The position numbers and the translations under genes were made by a program. A stretch of DNA of 64,000 bases from Bradyrhizobium amphicarpaeae (GTDB lineage: Bacteria > Pseudomonadota > Alphaproteobacteria > Rhizobiales > Xanthobacteraceae), in contig NZ_CP029426.2 of assembly GCF_002266435.3 (NCBI RefSeq), positions 6,168,001 through 6,232,000 on the forward strand, in the 5' to 3' direction. Shown piece by piece: positions 18,017-27,381 of the stretch (its first letter is position 1; the number at the start of each line of letters is the position of its first letter). The notes beneath the pieces were generated by a model. It had not been told where the DNA came from. It did not search any database and saw only the letters and a list, made by a program, of their open reading frames with translations.

Positions 18017-19051
18017 TCAACGCTCGACCTCGCGATTCCAGCGCTTGGTCCACTCCTCGCGCTTCTCGTTGATGACGGTCCAGTCCGGATTATACAGCTT
18101 GGCGGCGCGCTCGCCGATCGGCGCCATCTTGCCGAACTCCGGCGGCACCACCAGCGATTTCAGCACCGGGCCGTAGCCGTATTCCTTCAACATCACGAGC
18201 TGGATCTTGGGATCGAGCAGCATCTTGACGAAGCTGGACGCGAGCGGCGAGGCGTTCGGCTTGGCGATCGGGCACGCCGTCGTCAGCAGCGTCGCGGCGC
18301 CTTCCTTGGGATAAACGAAGTCGACCGGGAAGCCGGTATTGGCAAAGCTCTGCACGCGGCCGGTGCCCCACACCGCGATCACGGCCTGACCGGACTGGAA
18401 CAGCTCGGTCATCTTGCCCGGCGACGGCTCGTAAGCGAGCACGTTCGGATTGATCTGTTCCTTGAAGATCTTGAAGCCGGAATCGACGTTGGTCTCGCCG
18501 CCGCCGTTCATCTTCGACAGCATCACCAGCGCTTCGAGACCGTAGGTGTTGTTGATCGGCGGGATCACCAGCTGCTTTGCGTATTTGGTGTCCTTCAAAT
18601 CGTTCCAGGAGGTCGGCGGCGCCCAGCCTTTCTCCTTGAACACCTTGGTGTTGTACATCAGGCCGGTCGCGACGATGCCGATGGCGACGGCGCGATCGTC
18701 CTTGAAGCGCGCGGTGTCGTAGAGATCCGCCGGCAGGCCCTCGAGCTTGCCGCAGAAGCCGAGCTGAATCGCCTGGTACATCGGGCCGTCATCGACGATG
18801 GCGACGTCGATCAGCTGATTGCCCTTCTGCGCCTGGAGCTTTGCCAGCGTGTCGGTGGAGTTGCCGGCGACGTATTCGACCTTGACGCCGTTCTCCTTCT
18901 CGAAGGTGGGGATCACCTCGTCGCGGATCGTCTTCTCGAACGAGCCGCCATAGCCGGCGACGTAGAGCGTCTTTTGCTGGGCCGAGGCGGCCGATGGGAC
19001 GGCAATGAGCGCTGCGATGCTGGCCGCGGTCAGAAGGCTGAGAGTCTTCAT
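18017..19051 (-). CDS. Periplasmic substrate-binding protein, PotD/spermidine-putrescine type
   Basis: 344 residues with a cleaved signal peptide (MKTLSLLTAASIAALIAV, ending SAASAQ). The mature start KTLYVAGYGGSFEKTIRDEV and the central VAIVDDGPMYQAIQLG block fit the family that binds polyamines, opines and related cationic compounds. First gene of the minus-strand operon that runs through to RidA. Family is sure; polyamine versus opine or other amine ligand is not. Confidence 0.9.
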   Translation of the reverse strand: MKTLSLLTAASIAALIAVPSAASAQQKTLYVAGYGGSFEKTIRDEVIPTFEKENGVKVEYVAGNSTDTLAKLQAQKGNQLIDVAIVDDGPMYQAIQLGFCGKLEGLPADLYDTARFKDDRAVAIGIVATGLMYNTKVFKEKGWAPPTSWNDLKDTKYAKQLVIPPINNTYGLEALVMLSKMNGGGETNVDSGFKIFKEQINPNVLAYEPSPGKMTELFQSGQAVIAVWGTGRVQSFANTGFPVDFVYPKEGAATLLTTACPIAKPNASPLASSFVKMLLDPKIQLVMLKEYGYGPVLKSLVVPPEFGKMAPIGERAAKLYNPDWTVINEKREEWTKRWNREVER

Positions 19052-19184
19052 ATGGTCCGATCTCCAATACCGGGATGGGGTGACGTGCCCAAAATCTCCG
19101 ACTGAGGCGCCTGCCGCATTTCCTTCCGCGCAAATCCGCTCAGACAGGGCTCCGGCCCCCGTTCGGCGGGTTTTGGCGCGATCT

Positions 19185-19201
19185 GGAGGTTGAACCCCTC
19201 C
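19185..19201. promoter_or_regulatory. Inverted repeat in the divergent promoter, candidate LysR site
   Basis: GGAGG, seven bases, CCTCC, lying between the PotD-like and LysR starts, which read outward 268 bases apart. LysR proteins usually bind such dyads in the region shared with their target operon. Assignment rests on position and symmetry only. Confidence 0.3.
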
Positions 19202-19319
19202 AATCTGCCGAAAAAGCGGGCTGTCTCCAGTCCTGATGAAAAAGATCGCAACCTATACTTCCATCGTCCAATGAATAATGGCACCGTCTGCATGCCTGAA
19301 TGTTATGGATGGAATTGGG

Positions 19320-20234
19320 ATGGCACGGATCAATTCGCGGCAGGTTGAGGCCTTCCGCGCGACCATGCTGACCGGAAGCGTCACCGAGGCGGCGGCGCTG
19401 ATGACGGTGACGCAGCCGGCGGTGAGCCGGTTGCTGCGCGACCTCCAGGCGCTGTTGAAGATGGAGCTGTTCGAACGGCGCGGCACCGGCCTCGTGCCGA
19501 CCGCCGCGGCGATGGCGCTCTATACCGAAGTGGAGCGCTCCTTCGTCGGTCTCGAACGCATCACGGCCGCGGCCGAAGAAATCCGTGGCCGCCGCACCGG
19601 ATCGCTGCGCATCGCCGCGCTGCCGGCGCTGGCGAACGGCTATCTGCCGCGGCTCACCGGTCACTTCCTGAAGCAGCGGCCCAATCTGAACCTGGCCTTC
19701 TTCGGCGTGATTTCGCCGATCGTGGTCGATTGGGTGCTGAACAATCAGTGCGACGTCGGCTTTGCCGAGGTGCCGATCGCGCATTCCGGCCTTCCCAGCC
19801 AGAAGCTGCCGGCGCCGGCGCGCGTCGCGGTGCTCCCGACAGGCCATCGCCTCACGGAAAAGGAGGTGCTGGAGCCGCATGATTTCGAGGGCGAGACCTT
19901 CATCTCGCTGTCGGCGGGATCGTCGAGCCGGCACCTGGTCGACCAGATCTTCCACCGTCACGACGTCCGCCGCGTGCTGCGGGTGGAGACTGCGCTGTCG
20001 GAGATCATGTGCGGCATGGTGTCGTCGGGACTGGGCGTCGCGATCTGCGACCCCTTCACCGCGCAGGAATTTTCGACCCGCGGCGTCGTCGTGCGCCGCT
20101 TCCTGCCACGCATCGATTTCGAGTTCTCCGCGGTGTTTCCCGCACAACGCAGCCCCTCGCCGGTGGCGCTCGATCTGGTCGAGACCATGCGCAAGGCGCT
20201 CGTGGAATTCGACGAGCCGGCCCTCAGCCGTTGA
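19320..20234 (+). CDS. LysR-family transcriptional regulator (OccR/NocR-like)
   Basis: 304 residues. The N-terminal winged helix-turn-helix (INSRQVEAFRATMLTGSVTE, then TVTQPAVSRLLRDLQALL) has the spacing of LysR proteins; the rest is the effector domain. The opening RINSRQVEAFRAVM-like motif resembles opine-catabolism regulators. ATG 19320 is favoured by a GGATGGA upstream; ATG 19305 is possible. It diverges from the PotD-like operon, so it probably activates it in response to the imported amine. Its 3' end overlaps the convergent amidohydrolase gene by 11 bases. Confidence 0.9.
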   Translation: MARINSRQVEAFRATMLTGSVTEAAALMTVTQPAVSRLLRDLQALLKMELFERRGTGLVPTAAAMALYTEVERSFVGLERITAAAEEIRGRRTGSLRIAALPALANGYLPRLTGHFLKQRPNLNLAFFGVISPIVVDWVLNNQCDVGFAEVPIAHSGLPSQKLPAPARVAVLPTGHRLTEKEVLEPHDFEGETFISLSAGSSSRHLVDQIFHRHDVRRVLRVETALSEIMCGMVSSGLGVAICDPFTAQEFSTRGVVVRRFLPRIDFEFSAVFPAQRSPSPVALDLVETMRKALVEFDEPALSR

Positions 20235-21597
20235 ACGCGGCCTGCGCCTCCGGCAAATCCCAGATCTTGCCGATCGCGGCGCTGCCTGCTGCGGTGATCG
20301 CCGCTTCGTCTGCGCCGAGATATCGACCCTCATCGATCAGCACGCGGCCGTCGACCATGACCTGGTCGATATTGGCGCGGTTGGCGAGCGCGATCAGCGC
20401 GCGGCGGGGATCGAACAGCGGCTGCAGATGCGGATGGGTGAGATCGACGACGGTGAGATCGGCCGTCGCGCCGGGCTCGATCCGGCCGAGGTCCGGGCGC
20501 TTGATCACGTCGGCGGCCACGGCCGTATTCGCCTCGATCAGCTCCGGTGAGTTCGCGACATCGGCACGCGCGGAAGTGACCTTCGAGATCAGCGAGGCCG
20601 CATTGAGCTCGCCGAGCAGGTCCATGTTGTAGCCGTCGGTACCGACCACGGTGCGCACGCCGTGCTCGGCGAAACGGCTGAACGCCGCGGTGACGCCGGC
20701 GCGCGCGAACACGCGCGGGCAATTCAGCACGGTCATGCCGCGCGCCGCCATCAGCTTGAGATCGTCGTCGCTCGAGAACATGCAGTGCGCAGCCATCAGG
20801 TCGGGCGCGAGCAGGCCGAGCCAGTCCAGATACTGCGCCGGCGTGCGGCCGCCATAGCGCCTGCCGATGGTCTCGACCTCGGCGCGGCTCTGCGCCATGT
20901 GCGTGGTGATGGGAACACCGAGCTCGCGCGCCCGCGTGGCGCAGGCCTTCAGCAGGTCGGGGCCGCAGGTGTCGGTGGCATGCGGGCTCATGGCGAGCTT
21001 GATGCGGCCTTCGCCGCGATCGTTCCAGCGCTGGTAGAGCCCGTCCCACGTCGCCATGTCGGCGGCGCCGTCATCGCCGGAATATTGCACGACGCCGTCA
21101 GGGCCGGCCTTGGCATCCGACGTCGAGAACAGATAGGGCGCACCGTAAAAGCGGATGCCCATCTCCTCGGCGGCGTCGAACATCTCAGGGATCGAATTGC
21201 GGAACGGCTCCATCACCGTGGTGGCGCCGCCTTTGAGCAGTTGGAGGATGCCGAGCCGCGCCACCGCCATGCGCTTTTCCGCCGACAGCAGATCGGCGCC
21301 GCGCTTGGTCAGCGGCAACAGCACCGTGTAGACGATGCTCTGGTTGTTCTTGCGGCCGTTGCCGTCCTCGGTGTGGCTGCGCGCCACCGCTTCGCTGAAG
21401 CAGTGATTGTGCAAATTGAGCAGGCCCGGCAGCACGAAGCGACCGGGACGATCATGGACCTCGTCCGCGCGCGGCCTGTCGCGCGTGATTGCGGCGATCC
21501 TCTTGCCTTCGACGAGGACCCAATGGTCGCGCAGCACATCCTGCGCGCCGTCTTTCCGTGACAGCACGTAGCTGCCGAAGATTGCTGTGGTGCTCAT
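20224..21597 (-). CDS. Amidohydrolase-superfamily metal-dependent hydrolase (ATZ/TRZ/SsnA-like)
   Basis: 457 residues. Metal-site motifs are NLHNHCF (first HxH, about residue 63), a mid His in ITTHMAQSRAE, AAHCMFSSDDD and the Asp in VVGTDGYNMD. The family deaminates or hydrolyses ring C-N bonds (guanine, cytosine, triazines, hydantoin-like rings) in the cytoplasm. Its ATG overlaps the stop of the family-5 binding protein gene (ATGA), tying substrate capture to this enzyme. It could be the ring-opening step of the surrounding pathway. Specificity cannot be read from sequence. Confidence 0.88.
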   Translation of the reverse strand: MSTTAIFGSYVLSRKDGAQDVLRDHWVLVEGKRIAAITRDRPRADEVHDRPGRFVLPGLLNLHNHCFSEAVARSHTEDGNGRKNNQSIVYTVLLPLTKRGADLLSAEKRMAVARLGILQLLKGGATTVMEPFRNSIPEMFDAAEEMGIRFYGAPYLFSTSDAKAGPDGVVQYSGDDGAADMATWDGLYQRWNDRGEGRIKLAMSPHATDTCGPDLLKACATRARELGVPITTHMAQSRAEVETIGRRYGGRTPAQYLDWLGLLAPDLMAAHCMFSSDDDLKLMAARGMTVLNCPRVFARAGVTAAFSRFAEHGVRTVVGTDGYNMDLLGELNAASLISKVTSARADVANSPELIEANTAVAADVIKRPDLGRIEPGATADLTVVDLTHPHLQPLFDPRRALIALANRANIDQVMVDGRVLIDEGRYLGADEAAITAAGSAAIGKIWDLPEAQAAFNG

Positions 21598-23177
21598 GCG
21601 GGGCGTACGTTCCAGAAGACGGCGGTGCCGTCGAGAATGCCGGTGATGGCCTTGCGATAGGCGGTCGGCTGCTTGTACAGGCCGATCGGGATGTAGGGAA
21701 TCTCCTCGAATGCCACCGCCTGGATCTGGCGGCAGATGCGCTGTTGCTCGGCGAGCTCCGAAGCGGCCAGCCACTGGCTGCGCAGCGGCCCCATCTTCTG
21801 GCTTGCATACCAGCCGGCGACCTTGCCTTCGCCGCGGATGTTGGTGTTGCCGGCCGGGTTGAGCCAGTCGATGCCCTGCCAGTTGCCGACTGCCGCGCTC
21901 CAGCCGCCCTGTCCGACCGGATCCTTCTTGAGCTGGCGCTGCAGCACGACGGCGAAATCGAGCCCGGCATATTCGACGTTCATGCCGGCCTTGCGCAAGC
22001 TGTCGACCGCGATCTCGCCGAGCGGCTTCTGCGCCAGCGAATTGGTGGGCACGAGCACCACGATCTTCTCGCCATTATAGCCGGCAGCCTTCAGGTCGGC
22101 CTTGACCTTGGCATAGTCGCGCGGCCCGCGGAACACGTCGAGTCCGACCTCGCTCGCCATCGGAGTATCAGGCGCGAAGTAGCCGATCGGCGAGACCTGG
22201 AACGCCGGATCGACGCCGGCGACCGCCGTCATGAACGCGGACTGGTCGATCGCACCCAGGAGCGCGCGGCGGACCGCCGGATTGTCGAACGGCGGCTGCA
22301 GGTGATTGAGCCGCAGCATGCAGGCGTAACCTCTGGGATCGAGGATGCGCGTCTCGATGTCACCGGCGGCCTTGATCACCGGCAACAGATCATGCGGCGT
22401 GGTCTCCTGCCAGTCCTGCTCACCGGTCTGCAACGCGGCAACGCCGGTGCCGGCGTCGGGCGTGGTGGTCCAGACCACGCGATCGTAATGCACGATCTTC
22501 GGACCCGCGGTCCAATCCGGCTTGCCGTCGGTGCGCGGCTGGTAGCGCTCGAATTTGGCATAAGCATTGCGCGCGCCCTGCACGCGTTCGTCGGCGAGGT
22601 AGCGGAACGGCCCACTGCCGATGACTTCGGTCAGCGGCTTGAACGGATCCTGGCTGGCCAGCCGCTCCGGCATCATGAAGCAGGCATTGATCGCGGCCTT
22701 GCCGAGTGCCTGCGGCAGCAGCGGGAACGGGCGCTTGAGACGGAAACGGATGGTGCGGTCGTCGGCGGCGGACAGCTCGTCGGTCGCTTCCATCAGCTCG
22801 CCGCCAAAGCCGTCGCGCGCCGCCCAGCGGCGGATGCTGGCGACGCAGTCGCGCGCCAGCACCCGCTCGCCGTCGTGCCAGAACAGGCCGTCGCGCAGGC
22901 TGAGGTCCCACTGCAGCTGGTCGCCGGAGATCGCGTGGCCCGACAGCATCTGCGGCGAAACCTGGAGCGAGGCGCTCATTCCGTAGAGCGTGTCGTAGAC
23001 CATGAAGCCGTGGTTTCGCGACACCTGCGCGGTCGAGTAGATGGGATCGACGAAGGCGAGATCGATCACGGGGATGAAGCGCAGCGTGGTCTGGGATTCG
23101 GCACGGACGATGCCCGGCAGCGACAGCGCCGGCATGGTGGCAGCGGCCTTGAGGAGCGAGCGGCGGGAGATGGGCAT
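21594..23177 (-). CDS. Tat-exported family-5 (peptide/opine/nickel type) extracellular solute-binding protein
   Basis: 527 residues. The N-terminus MPISRRSLLKAAATMPALSL is a twin-arginine signal. The mature protein follows SBP_bac_5 layout with LQWDLSLRDGLFWHDGERV, FRLKRPFPLLPQALGKAA and GSGPFRYLADE. ATG 23177 is preceded by AGGAG at good spacing. No DppB/C/D/F-type permease or ATPase genes occur in the window, so the protein must use a transporter encoded elsewhere or serve another role. It overlaps the amidohydrolase start by four bases. Confidence 0.88.
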   Translation of the reverse strand: MPISRRSLLKAAATMPALSLPGIVRAESQTTLRFIPVIDLAFVDPIYSTAQVSRNHGFMVYDTLYGMSASLQVSPQMLSGHAISGDQLQWDLSLRDGLFWHDGERVLARDCVASIRRWAARDGFGGELMEATDELSAADDRTIRFRLKRPFPLLPQALGKAAINACFMMPERLASQDPFKPLTEVIGSGPFRYLADERVQGARNAYAKFERYQPRTDGKPDWTAGPKIVHYDRVVWTTTPDAGTGVAALQTGEQDWQETTPHDLLPVIKAAGDIETRILDPRGYACMLRLNHLQPPFDNPAVRRALLGAIDQSAFMTAVAGVDPAFQVSPIGYFAPDTPMASEVGLDVFRGPRDYAKVKADLKAAGYNGEKIVVLVPTNSLAQKPLGEIAVDSLRKAGMNVEYAGLDFAVVLQRQLKKDPVGQGGWSAAVGNWQGIDWLNPAGNTNIRGEGKVAGWYASQKMGPLRSQWLAASELAEQQRICRQIQAVAFEEIPYIPIGLYKQPTAYRKAITGILDGTAVFWNVRPA

Positions 23178-23225
23178 TACGAGAAGCTCCTGCATAAGGC
23201 GATGTTGAGCTGCGACGGCGGTGCG

Positions 23226-23345
23226 CTCCCTCCCCCGCTTGCGGGGGAGGGCTGGGGAGAGGGTGTCTCCACAATCGAGAACCCCCAAGAGGAGAGAGCC
23301 CTCACCCGGCGCTTCGCGCCGACCTCTCCCGCAAGCGGGAGAGGT
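23226..23345. repeat. Palindromic intergenic repeat, family A (variant copy)
   Basis: Two nested inverted segments: CCCTCCCCCGCTTGCGGGGG on the left and CTCTCCCGCAAGCGGGAGAG on the right, with a CCCTCACCCGGCGCTTCGCG core between. It sits between the racemase-like and family-5 binding-protein genes and would fold into a long hairpin in the operon transcript. Related copies are at 31051, 44793 and 46670. Confidence 0.8.
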
Positions 23346-23400
23346 GCAGCGAGCGCGCGGTTGAGATGTTTCCAGACATCGAACGGCATCATCTGACGTG

Positions 23401-24051
23401 TCACGTGTTGAGCAAGATCGCGCCGATCGCAGCCGCAACCGCCTGTTGCGCCGGCTCGACCACGGGCACGCCGATCGCATCCGCGATGGCCGCACGATGC
23501 GAAGCCATGCCGGCGCAGCCCATCACCACGACGTCGGCGCGGCACTGCGTGACCAGCGCGCGGCCGGCTTCGATCAGCCGTCCCCGGATATCGCTACCTG
23601 CCGTCTCGGCCGCGCTCGCGCCCACCGACCAGCTTCCGGCATAGCGGCCGTCGACGCCCATGACCCGCACCATGCGCTGCTGACGGCGGATGCTCGACGG
23701 CGACAGCGCGATGATGCCGAAACGCTCGCCCAGCATCAGCGCGCGAAAAATGCCGCACTCGGCGATGCCCAGCACGGGGCGGCCACCGGCCGCCTCGCGG
23801 ACCGCATGAAGGCCGGGATCGCTGAAGCAGGCCAGCACGAAGGCATCCGCATCATCGCGCGAGACGCGGTTGACCAACGGCATCACGACGCTATCGGCAT
23901 CGCGCTGGGTCGAGATGCCGGGCGGGCCCTCGGCAAGACCGACCACGTCGATGTCAGGCCCGCCGGCGATCCGCAGCGGCGCGACCGCCTCGTCGATCGC
24001 CGCCGTTACCGAGGCCGAGGAATTCGGGTTGATGACGAGGATGCGGCTCAT
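23401..24051 (-). CDS. Aspartate/glutamate/hydantoin racemase family protein (HyuE-like)
   Basis: 216 residues. Both cysteines of the two-base racemase mechanism are in place: AFVLACFSDPGL (about residue 75) and VVVMGCAGMASH (about residue 177). The start RILVINPNSSASVT is the hallmark of hydantoin and Asp/Glu racemases. Hydantoin racemase interconverts L- and D-5-substituted hydantoins so that a D-specific pathway can use both. It is nine bases after the CE4 gene, and an N-carbamoyl-D-amino-acid hydrolase gene is upstream in the same unit, which supports the hydantoin reading. Confidence 0.88.
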   Translation of the reverse strand: MSRILVINPNSSASVTAAIDEAVAPLRIAGGPDIDVVGLAEGPPGISTQRDADSVVMPLVNRVSRDDADAFVLACFSDPGLHAVREAAGGRPVLGIAECGIFRALMLGERFGIIALSPSSIRRQQRMVRVMGVDGRYAGSWSVGASAAETAGSDIRGRLIEAGRALVTQCRADVVVMGCAGMASHRAAIADAIGVPVVEPAQQAVAAAIGAILLNT

Positions 24052-24059
24052 GGCGCTCT

Positions 24060-24944
24060 CTAGCGGTTACCGGCCTCATGGCGGAGGAAGTTCTCCGCGA
24101 TCTTCTCGCCGGTGGCGATCCAGACGTCCGGGCACGACTTTGCGTAGGTCAGGAACTCGCGCAGCAGCCGCAGCCGCATCGGACGGCCGCTGCATTGCGG
24201 ATGCAGCACCGTCGTCACCATCGCGCCCCAGTCCCTGGTTTCGTCGAGCTCGTCCTTCCAGATCGAGAGCACGTGCTCCCTGGGGAAGATCGAGCGCGGG
24301 CTGAAGCGGGCGGAGAGGCCATGCATCCAGTCGTCATAGCTTGCGGTGACCGGCAGCTCGATCGTGCCGGGCTTGCCGTCGGCGAGGCGATGGCGATACG
24401 GCCTGACGTCGTCGCGGAACGAGGACGTGTAGACGATGCCATGGCGCACCAGCGCGACACGCAGCTCCTCCGTAAACTCGCCGTAAGGCGCGCGATAGCC
24501 GGTCGGCCTGACACCGAGCCGGCGCTTCAACGCCTCGAAGCCGCGCTCCAGCTCCTCCTCGATCCAGGGATCGCCGGGATCCGGCAGCAGATGGTGATAG
24601 CCGTGATGGCCGATCTCGTGGCCGGCCTTGAGGATCGATTCGGCCATCGCCGGATGCGCATCGACCGACCAGCCCGTGACGAAGAAAGTGGCCTTGAGAT
24701 CGAGCTGGTCGAGCAGCTCCAGCAGCTTCGGCGTGCCGACGCGCGCCTCGAAGCCGCCATAGCTCATGGTGATCAGCCGCCGGGCGTGAGCGGCATCCTT
24801 GCTGGTCCATGCGCTCTCGGCGTCCACGTCGAACGACAGGAACATCGCCGAATTAAACGGTTTCGGCCAGGGATAGTCCGGCGCAGGGTCGGCCGTGTTG
24901 GCGGGCGTGAGCGGAATGCTCTGGAGTGCCTTACTGTCCAGCAT
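24060..24944 (-). CDS. Polysaccharide-deacetylase (CE4) superfamily hydrolase, PuuE/cyclic-imidase-like
   Basis: 294 residues, cytosolic (no signal peptide). The NodB-homology motifs are altered: FLSFDVDAES replaces the usual TFDDG, and GHEIGHHGYHHLLPDP holds the His pair. RAPYGEF is motif 3, and the C-terminal LHPQCSGRPMRLRLLREFL is shared with PuuE-type allantoinases and cyclic imide hydrolases. Those members open hydantoin-like rings instead of deacetylating glycans. Its start overlaps the upstream binding-protein gene by 14 bases. Between a hydantoin-racemase-like gene and an N-carbamoylase gene, ring opening is the likely role; this is inference. Confidence 0.85.
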   Translation of the reverse strand: MLDSKALQSIPLTPANTADPAPDYPWPKPFNSAMFLSFDVDAESAWTSKDAAHARRLITMSYGGFEARVGTPKLLELLDQLDLKATFFVTGWSVDAHPAMAESILKAGHEIGHHGYHHLLPDPGDPWIEEELERGFEALKRRLGVRPTGYRAPYGEFTEELRVALVRHGIVYTSSFRDDVRPYRHRLADGKPGTIELPVTASYDDWMHGLSARFSPRSIFPREHVLSIWKDELDETRDWGAMVTTVLHPQCSGRPMRLRLLREFLTYAKSCPDVWIATGEKIAENFLRHEAGNR

Positions 24945-25746
24945 TGATGGTTGCCTTCTCTAATCCGTTGTCGGTCAGTTTCCATTTGGCGAGCAGGGTC
25001 TTGTAGGTGCCGTCCGCGATCAGCGCGTCAACCGCTTCCAGCATCGCCTGTTGAAGACCCTTCTCCTTGACCGGCAGTGCAATGCCGACGAACTGCTGCG
25101 CGATGGCATCGCCGACCGGCGTATAGGCGTTGGGCTCGAGATCCATGATGTAGGGCAACGTCTCGTTGCCCTGCACGGCGGCGTCGATGCGACCCTGCTT
25201 GAGCTGGGTACGTGCATCGCCGGAGCCGTCGGTGCCAACGAAAGTGACGGGGTTGCCGCCGCAGTGCTTCTCGCTCCAGCTTGCAATCTGTTCCGGATAT
25301 TTGGTGCGCCGGCTGGCGCCGACCTTCTTGCCGCAGAGAGCGGCGATGTCCTTGAATTCCGCCGCTCGTGACTGCTGCACGAAAAAGCGCGGGCCGGTCT
25401 GGAGATAGTCGACGAACGTCGCAATCTCGTGACGGCTCGCATAGTCGGTAAAGCCCGACAGGACGGCATCGACCCGGCCCGTCTGGATCGATGGCAGGAA
25501 CTCGGCAAAGCTGGTTTCCTGCCATTCGATCTTGGTGCCAAGCTTGCGGCCAATCGCGTCGCCGAGCTCGATGTCGAATCCCGACAGCGCGTTGGTGGCG
25601 GGATCGCGAAACTCCATCGGCGGATAGTTCGGCACCACCGCCATCTTGATGCTGCCGCGCTTGACGATCTCCGCCGGAAGCTCCGCTGCCGTGGTCGAAA
25701 ACGTCATGGCGCCGAAAAGCGCCGCCGCAACCCAAACTCTCTTCAT
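24931..25746 (-). CDS. Polar amino-acid ABC transporter substrate-binding protein (copy 2)
   Basis: 271 residues with signal peptide (RVWVAAALFGAMTFSTTAA). SBP_bac_3 fold: PPMEFRDPATNALSGFDIEL and VDAVLSGFTDY motifs. It is clearly paralogous to the other binding protein of this operon (shared DPATN, VDYLQTGP/IDYLQTGP, LCGKKVG, QLKQGRIDAAVQG). It follows the ATPase gene by 16 bases, so the operon supplies one membrane core with two receptors. Confidence 0.9.
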   Translation of the reverse strand: MKRVWVAAALFGAMTFSTTAAELPAEIVKRGSIKMAVVPNYPPMEFRDPATNALSGFDIELGDAIGRKLGTKIEWQETSFAEFLPSIQTGRVDAVLSGFTDYASRHEIATFVDYLQTGPRFFVQQSRAAEFKDIAALCGKKVGASRRTKYPEQIASWSEKHCGGNPVTFVGTDGSGDARTQLKQGRIDAAVQGNETLPYIMDLEPNAYTPVGDAIAQQFVGIALPVKEKGLQQAMLEAVDALIADGTYKTLLAKWKLTDNGLEKATINAGQ

Positions 25747-25762
25747 CGATACGCCCCCATTT

Positions 25763-26527
25763 TCAGATCACTGCCGAAAGAAATGCCCTGGTACGCTCCT
25801 CGCGCGGTGCGCCCAATACGTCCGAGGCGCGGCCCTGCTCGACGATCGCGCCCTGGTCCATGTAGACGACGCGGTCGGCGACCTCGCGCGCGAAGCCGAG
25901 CTCGTGCGTCACCACCATCATGGTCATGCCACTCTTCGCCAGCTCCTTCATGACCGCGAGCACCTCGCCGACGAGCTCGGGATCGAGCGCGCTGGTCGGT
26001 TCATCGAACAGCATCAGCATCGGCTTCATCGCCAGCGCCCGCGCGATCGCGACCCGCTGCTGCTGGCCGCCGGAGAGCTGCGCGGGATACCAGTCCGCCT
26101 TCGCGGACAATCCGACGCGGCGCAGCAGTTCGAGCGCTTCCGCACGCACCTCACCCAGCTTGCGGCCCTGCACCTGGAGCGGACCTTCGGTGATGTTCTC
26201 CAGCGCGGTCTTGTGCGGAAACAAATTGAAGCGCTGGAACACCATGCCGGTCTTGAGCCGCTGCCGCCCGATCTCGCGTTCGCTGAGCCGATGCAGCCGC
26301 CCACCCAGCTCGCGCACCCCCAACAGCTCGCCGTCGAGCCAGATGCCGCCGGCATCGATCGTGGCGAGCTGGTTGATGCAGCGGAGCAGCGTGGTCTTGC
26401 CGGAGCCGGAGGCGCCGATCAGGCACATCACCTCGCCGGGCCAGACGTCGAGCGAAACGCTTCTGAGAGCCTGGAACTCGCCAAAGTTCTTGGCGACGGA
26501 GCGGATCGCGACGAGAGGTTTTGTCAT
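25763..26527 (-). CDS. Polar amino-acid ABC transporter ATP-binding protein
   Basis: 254 residues: Walker [11 protein letters not shown]-loop [16 protein letters not shown], signature [15 protein letters not shown], Walker [15 protein letters not shown], and the H-loop THE. It is the GlnQ/HisP type used for polar amino-acid uptake. Its start overlaps the permease stop by four bases. Confidence 0.93.
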   Translation of the reverse strand: MTKPLVAIRSVAKNFGEFQALRSVSLDVWPGEVMCLIGASGSGKTTLLRCINQLATIDAGGIWLDGELLGVRELGGRLHRLSEREIGRQRLKTGMVFQRFNLFPHKTALENITEGPLQVQGRKLGEVRAEALELLRRVGLSAKADWYPAQLSGGQQQRVAIARALAMKPMLMLFDEPTSALDPELVGEVLAVMKELAKSGMTMMVVTHELGFAREVADRVVYMDQGAIVEQGRASDVLGAPREERTRAFLSAVI

Positions 26528-27381
26528 CGCGCGAGCCGCAATGTGCCGCGCGCAAAGCGGCGTTCGAGCAGCATCTGGAGCGGCGTCAGGATCGAGACCA
26601 CGAGCAGGTACCAGAGCCCGGCGACGATCAAGAGCTCAATCACGCGGGAATTGGCGTAATAGATGTTCTCGGCGTTGTGCAGCAGTTCTGGGTACTGGAT
26701 CACGCTCGCGAGCGAGGTCGCCTTCACCATGCCGATGAACTCGTTGCCGAGCGGCGGGATCACCACGCGCATCGCCTGCGGCAGCACGATCCGCCGCAGC
26801 GCGCGCAGCCGCCCCATGCCGATCGCCTGCGCCGCTTCATACTGCCCGATGTCGACCGACAGCATGCCGGCGCGCATCACCTCGGAAGTGTAGGCACCCT
26901 GGTTGATGCCGAGCCCGAGCAGCGCGGCAAGGAACGGCGTCATGACGTCGACGGCACGCGCGCTCCACAGGCCGGGAATGCCGATGGTCGGGAACACCAG
27001 CGCAAGATTGAACCAGAGCAGAAGTTGCAGGATCAGCGGCGTGCCGCGGAACAGCCAGGTGTAGCCGGCGGCGACCGTCTTCAGCACCGGATTGGGCGAC
27101 AGCCGCATGACCGCGACGACGATGCCGAGCACGATGCCGAGTGCCATCGCCAGCACCGCCATCACCATGGTGTTGACGATGCCTTCGAGGATGACCTTTG
27201 CGGTCAGGAAGCGGCTGACATAGGACCATTCGATCTGTCCGTTCGCGAACGCGCGCGCGATGGCCGCGAGCACGAGGACGATCAGCGCGGCACTGAGCCA
27301 GCGAAACCAGTGCGGCTCGCGCGCGATCTGCATCCCGGACAGATCGGGGAAACCCTCCGCGAGTGCCGGCGCCGGCTTCAT
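26524..27381 (-). CDS. Polar amino-acid ABC transporter permease
   Basis: 285 residues. A cytosolic N-terminal tail precedes about five to six membrane helices. The HisM/GlnP signature is seen as [20 protein letters not shown] followed by [24 protein letters not shown]. Only one permease gene is present, so it probably homodimerises. It has four-base overlaps with both the binding-protein gene before it and the ATPase gene after it. Confidence 0.92.
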   Translation of the reverse strand: MKPAPALAEGFPDLSGMQIAREPHWFRWLSAALIVLVLAAIARAFANGQIEWSYVSRFLTAKVILEGIVNTMVMAVLAMALGIVLGIVVAVMRLSPNPVLKTVAAGYTWLFRGTPLILQLLLWFNLALVFPTIGIPGLWSARAVDVMTPFLAALLGLGINQGAYTSEVMRAGMLSVDIGQYEAAQAIGMGRLRALRRIVLPQAMRVVIPPLGNEFIGMVKATSLASVIQYPELLHNAENIYYANSRVIELLIVAGLWYLLVVSILTPLQMLLERRFARGTLRLAR

